Shown piece after piece: positions 39,625 through 48,197 of a stretch of 55,951 bases of DNA (positions within the stretch are counted from its first letter, which is position 1; each line of letters opens with the position of its first letter). The DNA comes from Paracoccaceae bacterium. GTDB taxonomy: Bacteria > Pseudomonadota > Alphaproteobacteria > Rhodobacterales > Rhodobacteraceae. A program made the position numbers and the translations under genes. The DNA lies in the NCBI GenBank assembly GCA_007695345.1, contig REDZ01000088.1, positions 1 to 55,951 on the forward strand, written 5' to 3'. The notes under the pieces are model-generated. The model was given only the letters and a program-made list of their open reading frames with translations. It did not search any database and had not been told where the DNA came from.

Positions 39625-40521
39625 ATGTGCGGAATCGTCGGATTGTTTCTGAAGGACAAGGCGCTGGAGCCGCGTCTGGGTGCCATGCTGACCGATATGC
39701 TGGTCACAATGACCGACCGTGGCCCGGACAGCGCCGGTATCGCGATCTATGGCGCGGCAAAGGGCGACAGCGCCAAGCTGACCGTACAATCGGCGCAGGC
39801 TGATGCGGATTTCGCCACGCTCGGCGATGATCTGTCGGCACGACTGGGCGCGCCGGTCACCTTGAAGCGCAAGGATACGCACGCGGTCCTGACCCTGCCG
39901 CAGGCGCAGGTCACTGATGCCCGCGCGGCGCTTGCCGATCTGCGCCCCGGCCTGAGCGTGATGAGCGATGGCGCTGCCATCGAGATCTACAAGGAGGTCG
40001 GGCTGCCCCGCGATGTCGCCCAGCGCTTCGACATTTCAGCGATGCGCGGCACGCATGGTGTCGGGCATACGCGCATGGCGACCGAGTCCGCCGTGACCAC
40101 GCAGGGCGCGCATCCGTTCTCGACCGGGGCGGACCAGTGCCTTGTGCATAACGGGTCCCTCTCGAACCACAATAACTGGCGCCGCCGGTTGCGGCACGAG
40201 GGCATTCGCATCGACAGCATGAATGACACCGAAGTGGGCGCCGCCTATCTGACATGGAAAATGCAGAACGGCGCATCCCTGGGCGATGCGCTGAAAGCGG
40301 CACTGGACGATCTCGACGGGTTCTTTACCTTCGTCGTGGGCACAAAGGCCGGCTTTGGTGTCGTGCGTGATCCGATTGCCTGCAAACCCGCTGTGATGGC
40401 CGAAACCGATCAGTATGTGGCCTTCGGGTCCGAATATCGCGCGCTGGTGGGCCTGCCCGGCATCGACACCGCCCGCGTCTGGGAACCTGAACCCGCCACT
40501 GTCTATTTCTGGAGTCATTGA
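39625..40521 (+). CDS. mgsA: N-methylglutamate synthase subunit A (class II glutamine amidotransferase-like)
   Basis: A 298-aa Ntn-type amidotransferase domain protein with the nucleophile Cys2 (MCGIVGLF), the conserved TDRGPDSAG, GHTRMATES and VHNGSLSNH segments of the glutaminase site, and FGSEYRALV. In N-methylglutamate synthase this subunit is thought to act on gamma-glutamylmethylamide instead of glutamine, releasing methylamine for transfer. GAAGGAG precedes the ATG. First gene of mgsABC, three bases before mgsB. Also annotated as GlxB-like in genomes. Confidence 0.88.
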   Translation: MCGIVGLFLKDKALEPRLGAMLTDMLVTMTDRGPDSAGIAIYGAAKGDSAKLTVQSAQADADFATLGDDLSARLGAPVTLKRKDTHAVLTLPQAQVTDARAALADLRPGLSVMSDGAAIEIYKEVGLPRDVAQRFDISAMRGTHGVGHTRMATESAVTTQGAHPFSTGADQCLVHNGSLSNHNNWRRRLRHEGIRIDSMNDTEVGAAYLTWKMQNGASLGDALKAALDDLDGFFTFVVGTKAGFGVVRDPIACKPAVMAETDQYVAFGSEYRALVGLPGIDTARVWEPEPATVYFWSH

Positions 40522-40524
40522 GCA

Positions 40525-41208
40525 ATGCAGAGTTTCGATCTTGCCAGCCAGTCCCTGCGCGATCTGAACGCGACGCTGCAGGCCTCGTCCGCGCAGACAA
40601 ACGCCACGCAATGGGAAATCCTGAACCCCCGCGGTGCCCACGCCATCGCTGTGGGGCTGGATGCGCCGATAGAGGTGACGGTGCGCGGCTCTACCGGGTA
40701 TTACTGCGCGGGCATGAACAAGCAGGCGCATGTGCATATCACCGGCTCTGCCGGGCCGGGCGTGGCCGAAAACATGATGTCGGGCACTGTGATCATCGAC
40801 GGTGATGCCAGCCAGTATGCCGGTGCCACAGGGCGCGGCGGGCTGCTGGTCATTCGCGGCAATGCCTCTTCGCGCTGCGGGATATCGATGAAGGGTATTG
40901 ATATCGTCGTAGAGGGCAATATCGGGCATATGTCGGCTTTCATGGGTCAGGCGGGCAATCTGGTCGTCTGCGGCGATGCGGGCGATGCGCTGGGCGATTC
41001 GCTTTATGAGGCGCGGCTGTTCGTGCGCGGATCCGTCAAAAGCCTTGGTGCCGACTGCATCGAGAAAGAGATGCGCCCCGAGCATCTGGAAATTCTGCGC
41101 GATCTTTTGGCACGCGCCGGGGTAGATGCCCGCCCCGAGGAGTTCCGCCGCTATGGATCGGCGCGCAAGCTGTATAACTTTGATATCGACAATGCTGCGG
41201 AATATTGA
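40525..41208 (+). CDS. mgsB: N-methylglutamate synthase subunit B (glutamate synthase GXGXG domain-like)
   Basis: A 227-aa right-handed beta-helix protein corresponding to the C-terminal GXGXG domain of glutamate synthase large subunit. The repeating GNI/GDA turns are visible (VIIDGDASQYAGATGRGG, VVEGNIGHMSAFMGQAGN, VVCGDAGDALGDSLYEA). In glutamate synthase this domain is structural, holding the other two together; here it is a separate chain. Three bases after mgsA, 12 before mgsC. Confidence 0.9.
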   Translation: MQSFDLASQSLRDLNATLQASSAQTNATQWEILNPRGAHAIAVGLDAPIEVTVRGSTGYYCAGMNKQAHVHITGSAGPGVAENMMSGTVIIDGDASQYAGATGRGGLLVIRGNASSRCGISMKGIDIVVEGNIGHMSAFMGQAGNLVVCGDAGDALGDSLYEARLFVRGSVKSLGADCIEKEMRPEHLEILRDLLARAGVDARPEEFRRYGSARKLYNFDIDNAAEY

Positions 41209-41220
41209 GGGAGCCTGCCC

Positions 41221-42564
41221 ATGACCACCCATGACAAACGCATTCCGCAGACGGCGCCGATCCAGTCCGCGACCTTCACCAACCCCATCAATGCCGAAAT
41301 CCGGCGCGCTGCCGCGACTGGCATTTATGACATTCGCGGGGGCGGGGCAAAGCGCAAGGTGCCGCATTTCGATGATCTGCTGTTCCTCGGCGCCTCGATC
41401 AGCCGCTACCCGCTGGAAGGGTATCGCGAGAAATGTGACACGCGCGTCACCCTTGGCACGCGGTTTGCAAAGAACCCCATCGAACTGGATATTCCCGTTA
41501 CCATCGCAGGCATGAGCTTTGGCGCGCTATCAGCGCAGGCCAAGGAAGCGCTGGGGCGGGGGGCCTCGGCGGCGGGCACCTCGACCACGACGGGCGATGG
41601 CGGCATGACGGATGAAGAGCGCGGGCATTCGACCAAGCTCGTCTATCAATACCTGCCCTCGCGCTACGGCATGAACCCCGACGATCTGCGCCGCGCCGAT
41701 GCGATCGAGATTGTCGTGGGGCAGGGGGCCAAACCCGGTGGCGGGGGCATGCTGCTGGGCCAGAAGATCAGCGACCGGGTGGCCGAGATGCGCACCCTGC
41801 CCAAGGGGATCGATCAGCGCTCTGCCTGTCGTCACCCGGACTGGACCGGCCCCGATGATCTGGAAATCAAGATACTGGAATTGCGCGAGATCACGGGCTG
41901 GCAGGTGCCGATCTATGTGAAAGTCGGCGGCACGCGGCCCTATTATGACACGGCACTGGCGGTCAAGGCGGGTGCGGATGTCGTGGTGCTGGACGGGATG
42001 CAGGGCGGGACGGCGGCCACGCAGGATGTGTTCATCGAACATGTCGGCCTGCCGACGCTGGCCTGTATCCGCCCCGCCGTGCGTGCGTTGCAGGATATGG
42101 GAATGCACCGTGAGGTGCAGCTTGTCGTCTCGGGCGGGATTCGCAGTGGCGCCGATGTGGCCAAGGCGCTTGCGCTGGGGGCGGATGCCGTGGCCATCGG
42201 CACGGCGGCGCTGATCGCGCTGGGCGACAATGACCCGAAATGGGAATCCGAATATCAGAAACTGGGCACCACGACCGGCGCGTATGACGACTGGCACGAA
42301 GGCCGCGATCCGGCCGGGATCACGACGCAGGACCCCGAACTCGCCGCGCGGCTGGACCCGGTCGAGGCCGGGCGCCGGTTGCGCAACTATCTGAAGGTGA
42401 TGACACTGGAAGCGCAGACCATTGCGCGCGCCTGCGGGCATAACCACCTGCACAATCTCGAACCCGAGGACCTGTGTGCCCTGACGATGGAGGCGGCGGC
42501 CATGGCGCAGGTGCCACTTGCAGGCACGGACTGGTATCCGGGCAAACCCGGAACCGGTTACTGA
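41221..42564 (+). CDS. mgsC: N-methylglutamate synthase subunit C (FMN-binding glutamate synthase domain)
   Basis: A 447-aa FMN-binding TIM barrel that would reductively combine 2-oxoglutarate with methylamine to N-methylglutamate. Family features are VTIAGMSFGALSAQAKEALG, TTTGDGGMTDEERG, QGAKPGGGGMLLGQKIS, VVLDGMQGGTAATQDVF and the phosphate-binding SGGIRSGADVAKALALGADA segment in two parts. The three-cysteine cluster motif of true glutamate synthase is not obvious (one cysteine in QRSACRHPDW). A GAGGGAG site precedes the ATG. Ends 76 bases before gmaS, with a hairpin in between. Confidence 0.9.
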   Translation: MTTHDKRIPQTAPIQSATFTNPINAEIRRAAATGIYDIRGGGAKRKVPHFDDLLFLGASISRYPLEGYREKCDTRVTLGTRFAKNPIELDIPVTIAGMSFGALSAQAKEALGRGASAAGTSTTTGDGGMTDEERGHSTKLVYQYLPSRYGMNPDDLRRADAIEIVVGQGAKPGGGGMLLGQKISDRVAEMRTLPKGIDQRSACRHPDWTGPDDLEIKILELREITGWQVPIYVKVGGTRPYYDTALAVKAGADVVVLDGMQGGTAATQDVFIEHVGLPTLACIRPAVRALQDMGMHREVQLVVSGGIRSGADVAKALALGADAVAIGTAALIALGDNDPKWESEYQKLGTTTGAYDDWHEGRDPAGITTQDPELAARLDPVEAGRRLRNYLKVMTLEAQTIARACGHNHLHNLEPEDLCALTMEAAAMAQVPLAGTDWYPGKPGTGY

Positions 42565-42573
42565 CATCACAGG

Positions 42574-42606
42574 CGCGGGTCGGGCAGAATGACCGGCCCG
42601 CGTTTT
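42574..42606 (+). terminator. Terminator-like hairpin between mgsC and gmaS
   Basis: CGCGGG (42574-42579) pairs with CCCGCG (42597-42602), extended inside by CGG/CCG (42581-42583 with 42593-42595), and is followed at once by TTTT (42603-42606). This is a good Rho-independent terminator shape ten bases after the mgsC stop and 34 bases before the gmaS start. It would reduce gmaS expression from the mgs promoter unless bypassed. Confidence 0.6.
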
Positions 42607-42640
42607 GCTTCAAGAACAACAACAGCCAATGGGGACAAGA

Positions 42641-43960
42641 ATGACACTCGACCTTGCAGCCTACGCAAAAGAGCGCGGCATAAAGTATTTCATGATTTCC
42701 TTTACCGATCTGTTCGGCGGCCAGCGTGCGAAGCTGGTGCCCGCACAGGCCATCGCCGAGATGCAGGTTGAAGGCGCGGGTTTTGCGGGCTTTGCCACAT
42801 GGCTGGACCTGACACCCGCGCATCCCGACATGCTGGCGGTGCCGGACCCGTCCTCGGTCATTCAGATCCCGTGGAAACCCGAGGTCGCCTGGGTTGCTGC
42901 CGATTGCAAGATGGATGGTGAGGATGTCGCGCAGGCCCCCCGTAATGTGCTGCGCCGCCAGATCGCCCGCGCCGCCGAAGAGGGGCTGCATGTCAAGACC
43001 GGGGTCGAGGCCGAATTCTTTCTGCTGACCCCCGACGGGCTGCAAATCTCCGACCCCCATGACACCGCCGAAAAGCCCTGCTATGACCAGCAAGCCATCA
43101 TGCGTCGCTATGATGTCGTGCGCGAGATCTGCGACTACATGCTGGATCTGGGCTGGGGCCCGTATCAGAACGACCATGAGGACGCGAATGGCCAGTTCGA
43201 GATGAACTGGGAATTCGCCGATGCGCTGGTCACGGCGGACCGGCACAGCTTCTTCAAGTTCATGGTCAAATCCGTGGCCGAGGCGCATGGCTTTCGCGCG
43301 ACCTTCATGCCCAAGCCCATTCAGGGCCTGACCGGCAATGGCTGCCATGCGCATATCTCGGTCTGGGATGATGCAGGCAAGAACGCCTTTGCGACCGAAA
43401 AGGGCACTGGCCCCACGGGTGAGCTGGGCCTGTCCGATCAGGGCGCGCATTTCCTTGGCGGGATCATGACACATGCCAGCGCTCTGGCCGCGATCACCAA
43501 CCCCACAGTGAACAGCTACAAGCGGATCAACGCCCCGCGCACCACATCAGGCGCGACATGGGCGCCCAATTCCGTCACATGGACGGGCAATAACCGCACC
43601 CATATGGTGCGCGTGCCGGGGCCGGGGCGGTTTGAACTGCGCCTGCCCGATGGCGCGGCGAACCCCTATCTGCTGCAAGCGGTGATCATCGCGGCAGGTA
43701 TGAGCGGCATTCATTCCAAGGCCGATCCCGGCAAGCGCTATGATATCGACATGTATGCCGAGGGCCACAAGGTCGAGGATGCGCCGAAACTGCCGCTGAA
43801 TCTGCTGGACGCGCTGCGCGCCTACGAATCCGATGGTGCGTTGATGGAGATGATGGGGCAGGAGTTCTCGCAGGCCTTCCTGAAACTCAAACGGCGGGAA
43901 TGGGATTCCTTCGTGTCGCATTTCAGCCGGTGGGAGCGCGAGCACACGCTTGATATCTGA
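42641..43960 (+). CDS. gmaS: Gamma-glutamylmethylamide synthetase (glutamine synthetase III-like)
   Basis: ATP-dependent ligase (439 aa) joining glutamate and monomethylamine to gamma-glutamylmethylamide, the entry step of the indirect methylamine pathway. Glutamine synthetase fold motifs are GVEAEFFLL and NDHEDANGQFEMNW (metal-binding glutamates), GNGCHAHISVWD and the PGPGRFELRLPDG arginine segment. The length and lack of the adenylylation-loop tyrosine region distinguish it from GlnA. I start at 42641, with GGGGAC nearby; an upstream frame to 42605 adds a non-conserved tail. Genomes often label it type III glutamine synthetase; the mgs and mgd neighbours identify it. Confidence 0.92.
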   Translation: MTLDLAAYAKERGIKYFMISFTDLFGGQRAKLVPAQAIAEMQVEGAGFAGFATWLDLTPAHPDMLAVPDPSSVIQIPWKPEVAWVAADCKMDGEDVAQAPRNVLRRQIARAAEEGLHVKTGVEAEFFLLTPDGLQISDPHDTAEKPCYDQQAIMRRYDVVREICDYMLDLGWGPYQNDHEDANGQFEMNWEFADALVTADRHSFFKFMVKSVAEAHGFRATFMPKPIQGLTGNGCHAHISVWDDAGKNAFATEKGTGPTGELGLSDQGAHFLGGIMTHASALAAITNPTVNSYKRINAPRTTSGATWAPNSVTWTGNNRTHMVRVPGPGRFELRLPDGAANPYLLQAVIIAAGMSGIHSKADPGKRYDIDMYAEGHKVEDAPKLPLNLLDALRAYESDGALMEMMGQEFSQAFLKLKRREWDSFVSHFSRWEREHTLDI

Positions 43961-43965
43961 TCGGT

Positions 43966-45012
43966 TCATCCCCGAAAGGTAGCAGACACGCGCGCAAGGC
44001 GACGCTCGAACAGGCGCAGATCATCGTTGAGCTGCGCCACAAGCTGCGCGCGGTCGATATCGCGCCAATAGGGCTGGGCGGCAAGGGGCACGAAGATATC
44101 GCTGCCCAGCGGGAAGAGTGCGATTGTCTGGCCTGCGTGGAAAACCACGATGGCAGGGTCGTTCGCACCAATCTCTGCCAGCGCGTCGCGATCCAGAAGC
44201 TGCAGGACCGCGTGACTCTCCGGCGCGGCATAGGCGCGGAAATGCGGCGCCAGATCAGCGGGCATGGTGTGATCTTCCAGCCCATGGGTTTTCGTAATCG
44301 CGCGGTGGATCCGGATATCGATCATGTCGGGCAGGAACACGGCGCTGACATGCTGGGGCAGACCCGCATCGATGCGGATGCAGATGGCGTGCAGTGGCTG
44401 CGCGATGCGCCGGTTGCGCTCGCGCCGTGTGCGGATGTGATAGTCGATATGCAGCCGCGCAATCGACACATCCTGCCCGTCGATGGTGCCGGTCAGCAAG
44501 TCATGGCCCGTCACCTCGGTAATGCGTGGAAACAGCGGCCAGTCGCGCAATGTGTCATGACTGATCGCGGGGTCAAGCTGATGCGTGAAGCCCCCCATCG
44601 CGCTGGCGATGCTGCGCCCCATTATGGTTCGCATGGTCTGGCGGAACACCCGCGCCGGGCCGCGCTGCAACAACAGCCACGCCACGGCCACTGCGATCAG
44701 CACCAAAAGCCCCGTGTTCAACAGCCCCCATGTAAGCACGCGCCAGCCGTATAGCGCCACCAGAAGCACGACGACGCCCAGGGCCACCAGCGGCAGCACC
44801 ACAAGCGCGCGCCGATCCAGCCTTGCGCAGATCTCGCTGCGCAGCTCTTCCAGCGCATCTGCGGCGCGTTCCAGTTCGGGCTGCTGCGCTGCGATGCGGG
44901 GATCAGGCTGTGCCGGTTCCGGTGGTTGTGGCGCAATGCCGATAGAGGCGCCCATCGACACGATGCCGCCCATGACCGAGGCCCAGAGCCGGGTTGCCGA
45001 AACCCCGCTCAT
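43966..45012 (-). CDS. Two-segment membrane protein, DUF3137-like
   Basis: A 348-aa protein with an N-terminal cytosolic stretch rich in Pro and Glu (about 1-60), two adjacent hydrophobic segments (about 70-92 and 95-115, LVVLPLVALGVVVLLVALYG and LLNTGLLVLIAVAVAWLLLQ) and a soluble C-terminal domain of 230 residues (FPRITEVTGHDLLTGTIDG). This layout fits the DUF3137 family, whose function is not known to me. ATG at 45012 or GTG at 45021 are both possible; an in-frame stop precedes. It converges on gmaS with five bases between stops. Confidence 0.7.
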   Translation of the reverse strand: MSGVSATRLWASVMGGIVSMGASIGIAPQPPEPAQPDPRIAAQQPELERAADALEELRSEICARLDRRALVVLPLVALGVVVLLVALYGWRVLTWGLLNTGLLVLIAVAVAWLLLQRGPARVFRQTMRTIMGRSIASAMGGFTHQLDPAISHDTLRDWPLFPRITEVTGHDLLTGTIDGQDVSIARLHIDYHIRTRRERNRRIAQPLHAICIRIDAGLPQHVSAVFLPDMIDIRIHRAITKTHGLEDHTMPADLAPHFRAYAAPESHAVLQLLDRDALAEIGANDPAIVVFHAGQTIALFPLGSDIFVPLAAQPYWRDIDRAQLVAQLNDDLRLFERRLARVSATFRG

Positions 45013-45377
45013 TCTGCGCACATGTCATGGCGCAGACGCGCGGGCGTTGGTTGAGGGACTGTCATCGACGGCTCAATGCGCTGCGGGACGGAGGGTCCGA
45101 CCATATTCATGCGAAAACACGTCCTTTTTGATGAATCCGGTGCCCGGCCCGGTGCGGAAATCTTGAGCACCGCTGATATATACAACAACGCCCTCGCGCT
45201 TCCCCCTCTGAACGAAGGGGGTGCCGCCAAAACCACGCAGGCCATAGCAAAAACACCCGCTTGTGGCAGGAAATTCGGCATGGCGCGCGCCCGGCACCGC
45301 ATAAATCATCCCAGGCGACGCCCGTTCCCCCAAAGAATCCGGCTTGATGCGTCGGTATGAATAACGTAACCATTTGT
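45013..45377. other. 365-base divergent gap before the cobalamin riboswitch
   Basis: Separates the DUF3137-like gene from the cobalt operon leader. It contains a small inverted repeat (CCCCCT and AGGGGG near 45209-45231) and several AT-rich patches. Short frames exist on both strands (for example 45009-45302 minus) but none has a ribosome site or recognisable content. The cobalt operon promoter should lie near 45340-45375; I could not fix its boxes. Confidence 0.5.
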
Positions 45378-45533
45378 ATGATGGTGCCCGGAGTGTTCCG
45401 GGAGAATAGGGAAGCCGGTGAGATTCCGGCGCTGCCCCCGCAACTGTAGGCGGTGCGCGCCCCCAGATGCCACTGGACCAATCGTCCGGGAAGGCGGGTG
45501 CGCAGAACAACCGCGAGCCAGGAGACCTGCCAT
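45378..45533 (+). promoter_or_regulatory. Cobalamin riboswitch
   Basis: The B12-box architecture is clear: ATGGTGCCCGGAG, then GGGAAGCCGGTGAGATTCCG, GCGCTGCCCCCGCAACTGTA, and the closing GAGCCAGGAGACCTGCC at 45516-45532. It precedes the cobalt importer genes by about 150 bases. Adenosylcobalamin binding should repress cobalt uptake when the cofactor is abundant. Confidence 0.95.
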
Positions 45534-45686
45534 CATGAATGAAGCTGTCGATCCGGACGGGGTGTCCGGAGAAAGGTGCAAGATGGATCTTCCTGCGACC
45601 AAGGCGCAGCCCGTTTCGGGTGCCCTCTTTCGGCCTTCTCTCCGGAATGTATTTGCGACGGGTTTTTCAATGGGAAAGAGGATCTG

Positions 45687-46406
45687 ATGAAACATGCTGC
45701 CCTGATCGCATCTGCGCTGATGCTCGTGGCCCCGGCCGCATCTGCAACTACCCTGACGCTGTTCGCCTCGGGCGAGGATCTGGCGACCGAAGGGTTTACC
45801 GAACCGCGACTGACCAAGGATGGCTGGGCGCTGGAATTCTCGCGCATCATCGCACATGTCGATCAGGTCACAGCCTGGCAGTCCGAGCCGCCCTTCATGG
45901 GCGACGGGCCGGACATTGAAGGCACGGCGCTGGAATTCGGCGGCCCCTTCACGGTCGATCTGGTCGATGCAGATGATGCCGATCTTGTGGAACTGGCCAG
46001 AATCGACGCCGATCCCGGTTTCTACAATGCGCTGTCCTGGGCGCTCAGCCCCGCGCCTCAGGGCGAATTCGAAGGCTTCTCGCTCGTGTTCGAAGGGATT
46101 GCCCGCCGCGATGGCGACGAGGTCACGTTCACGCTTGCCACGCGCGATGCGATCCTTCATGCCTGCGGCGAATATGTGGGCGATACGCGCAAGGGGTTCG
46201 TGACCGAGGATGCCGGATCAGAGCTGGAGATCACGCTGCATCTTGACCATCTGTTCGGTCGTGCCGACCGCCCGGCGGACAGCGCCACGAACCTCGAGGC
46301 GCTGGGTTTTGACGCATTCGCGGATGGTGGCATGCATGAATTCACCCTTGGTGATCTGCATGTCGGGCATGTCGGCGAGGGGCATTGTCATGATCAGACG
46401 ATGTAA
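45687..46406 (+). CDS. Exported helper protein of the cobalt importer, histidine-rich C-terminus
   Basis: A 239-aa protein with a signal peptide (MKHAALIASALMLVAPAASA) and a C-terminal metal-ligand-like tail (HEFTLGDLHVGHVGEGHCHD). The body is acidic and beta-like, with no membrane anchor. It is the first gene behind the cobalamin riboswitch and shares 17 bases with the next gene, so it probably captures or delivers Co2+ in the periplasm. Additional periplasmic components of this kind (NikK/CbtJ-like roles) accompany some Ni/Co ECF importers, but I cannot match this one to a named family. AAAGAGG precedes the chosen ATG. Confidence 0.8.
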   Translation: MKHAALIASALMLVAPAASATTLTLFASGEDLATEGFTEPRLTKDGWALEFSRIIAHVDQVTAWQSEPPFMGDGPDIEGTALEFGGPFTVDLVDADDADLVELARIDADPGFYNALSWALSPAPQGEFEGFSLVFEGIARRDGDEVTFTLATRDAILHACGEYVGDTRKGFVTEDAGSELEITLHLDHLFGRADRPADSATNLEALGFDAFADGGMHEFTLGDLHVGHVGEGHCHDQTM

Positions 46407-46872
46407 TGTTGCGCTTGCGTTGGTTGTGGCGCTGGGGGTGTTGCCCCCCCAGAGCCTGCTTGCACATGCCGCATACCTGACCGCGCAGGAGCCGAAGGTC
46501 ATCAGCATACGCGGCCAGTATGACAATGGCGATTTGATGGAGGGCGCGCAGGTTCTGGTCTTTGCGCCCGACAATCCGGCAGAGCCCTGGACCACCGGCA
46601 CCGCGGATGATCTTGGCCGCTTTCTGCTGTTCCCCGATACCAGCCTGCCAGGGCGCTGGACGATCCAGATGCGGCAGGCGGGCCATGGCGCCGTGATCCA
46701 TGTCGAGGTCGGTGCGGACAGCGCTGATGCCGCAGCCGTTCTGGCGACAGCCGCGACCGGTGCGCCACAAAGCCTGGCGCAGCAACTGGTGATGATCGCG
46801 CTGGTCGGCTGGGGCGCGCTGGGCACAGCGCTCTATTTCCGGCGCAGGAGGGGCGGCAATGCATCTGCCTGA
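46390..46872 (+). CDS. Exported, C-terminally anchored component of the cobalt importer (NikL/CbiL-like)
   Basis: A 160-aa protein with a signal peptide ending around LLAHA, an immunoglobulin-like or carboxypeptidase-regulatory-like beta domain (GAQVLVFAPDNPAEPWTTGT, PGRWTIQM) and one C-terminal membrane helix followed by positive charges (ALGTALYFRRRRGG). This matches the layout of NikL-type proteins found beside CbiM/NikM. It may fill the place of CbiN, which is absent. GAGGGG precedes the ATG, which lies inside the previous gene; the end overlaps cbiM by 14 bases. Confidence 0.75.
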   Translation: MIRRCNVALALVVALGVLPPQSLLAHAAYLTAQEPKVISIRGQYDNGDLMEGAQVLVFAPDNPAEPWTTGTADDLGRFLLFPDTSLPGRWTIQMRQAGHGAVIHVEVGADSADAAAVLATAATGAPQSLAQQLVMIALVGWGALGTALYFRRRRGGNASA

Positions 46873-47482
46873 TGGTCTGGTGCCGGTCGGCATGGCCGCT
46901 GCGGGCTATGCGGGCAGCGGCGCGCTTCTGGCGCTGAGCATGAACCGCATCGCGCGCCTGCCCGATCCCCAGGCTGCCATGCCGCGCGCGGCAATGATGA
47001 CGGCAGTGTTCTTCGCGGCCTCTGCCATCGTCGTGCCGGTGCCGCCGACGACCGTGCATCTGATGCTGTCGGGCGTGATGGGGGTGCTGCTGGGCTGGTT
47101 CGCTGTGCCCGCGATTCTGGTGGGGCTGTTCCTGCAGGCAGTTCTGTTCGGGCATGGCGGTCTGACGACCATCGGGCTGAACGGGCTGATCATCGCCGTG
47201 CCCGCGCTGGTGGCGTTCATGGTCTATCGCACTGCTGCCGGGCGGTTTCCACGGCTGGCGGCCGGGGTGGCGGGCAGCGGGGGCGTGCTGATGTCGCTTG
47301 CGATCTTTGCCGCTTTCGTGCTGCTGGGCCTGCCCGCCCAGATGGATGCCAGCGCCGAGCGCGCGGCGCTCATGGTCTTCGTGCTGGCGCATATGCCGCT
47401 GGTCGTGGCAGAGGGGATCATCGTGATCGTTCTGTTGCAGATCCTGTCGCGGGTTGAACCGGGGTTGCTGCCCCGTGGCTGA
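46859..47482 (+). CDS. cbiM: Cobalt ECF transporter substrate-specific membrane subunit CbiM
   Basis: Integral membrane protein (207 aa, six to seven helices). The N-terminus MHLPDGLVP places His2 where CbiM and NikM bind the metal with their free N-terminus, and PVPPTTVHLMLSGVMGVLLG contains the second conserved metal-ligand histidine region. LFGHGGLTTIGLN is a family hallmark. It binds Co2+ on the outside and passes it through with CbiQ and CbiO. Confidence 0.93.
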   Translation: MHLPDGLVPVGMAAAGYAGSGALLALSMNRIARLPDPQAAMPRAAMMTAVFFAASAIVVPVPPTTVHLMLSGVMGVLLGWFAVPAILVGLFLQAVLFGHGGLTTIGLNGLIIAVPALVAFMVYRTAAGRFPRLAAGVAGSGGVLMSLAIFAAFVLLGLPAQMDASAERAALMVFVLAHMPLVVAEGIIVIVLLQILSRVEPGLLPRG

Positions 47483-48197
47483 GGCTGCTGCACCCCGCCT
47501 GCCTGATGGCCCGCGCACACGGCTGATCATGGCGCTGATCCTGGCCTTTGCCTTTGCCAGCGTTACGCAGATCACCAGCCTGCCGCTGCTGGCCGCCCTT
47601 GCGCTGGCCGCCCTTGTGGCATCGGGCCAGCCGATGGCGGTGCTGACGCGGTTGCGCGCGCCTGCCATGCTGGCGCTTGCAATTGCGCTCGCGCTCGCGC
47701 TGTTCAGCGGGTCCGACACGCTGTGGCAGGCCGGTCCGCTGCATCTGCGAAGCGACGGGGTCGCGGCGGGGGCGCTGGTCGCGCTGCGGCTATTGGCGAT
47801 TGTCACGCTGACACTGGTGCTGCTGGGATCACTGCCGCCCCACAAACTGGCCGAGGCGCTGCGCGGCCTTGGCCTGCCTGCGATCCTGTCGGATCTGGTC
47901 ATGCTGACCCTGCGCTATATTGACGAGATGCGCGCGCGGCTGGCGCGGGCAGATGCCGCGCGGCGGCTGCGCGGCGGGGGCGCGGGCTGGCGCGCCCTGC
48001 CGGAACGCGCAGCCGTATTCGCAACAGCGCTGATCCATGGCCAGCACCGCGCGGACCGCGTCTGGGCCGCCATGCGTCTGCGCCACTATGGCGCCACGCG
48101 TCCGGCGACCCCGCCGTTCGGCCTGCATGATCTGCTCTGGATCGGTGCGGCGCTTGCGCTTGCCGCGGCACTGGTCTGGCTGGACCGCGCGACATGA
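47475..48197 (+). CDS. cbiQ: Cobalt ECF transporter transmembrane coupling subunit CbiQ
   Basis: T-component (240 aa) with four to six membrane helices and the cytosolic coupling motifs, including MRARLARADAARRLRG and HRADRVWAAMRLRHYG, which contact the ATPase. The start is a GTG at 47475, overlapping the cbiM stop by eight bases; a TTG seven codons earlier is less likely. It overlaps cbiO by four bases. Confidence 0.92.
   Translation: MAEAAAPRLPDGPRTRLIMALILAFAFASVTQITSLPLLAALALAALVASGQPMAVLTRLRAPAMLALAIALALALFSGSDTLWQAGPLHLRSDGVAAGALVALRLLAIVTLTLVLLGSLPPHKLAEALRGLGLPAILSDLVMLTLRYIDEMRARLARADAARRLRGGGAGWRALPERAAVFATALIHGQHRADRVWAAMRLRHYGATRPATPPFGLHDLLWIGAALALAAALVWLDRAT

Noticed and set aside
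45009-45302. Minus-strand frame of 97 codons with a hydrophobic stretch
   Set aside because: No ribosome site, no clear signal peptide, and the frame overlaps the likely promoter region of two divergent units.
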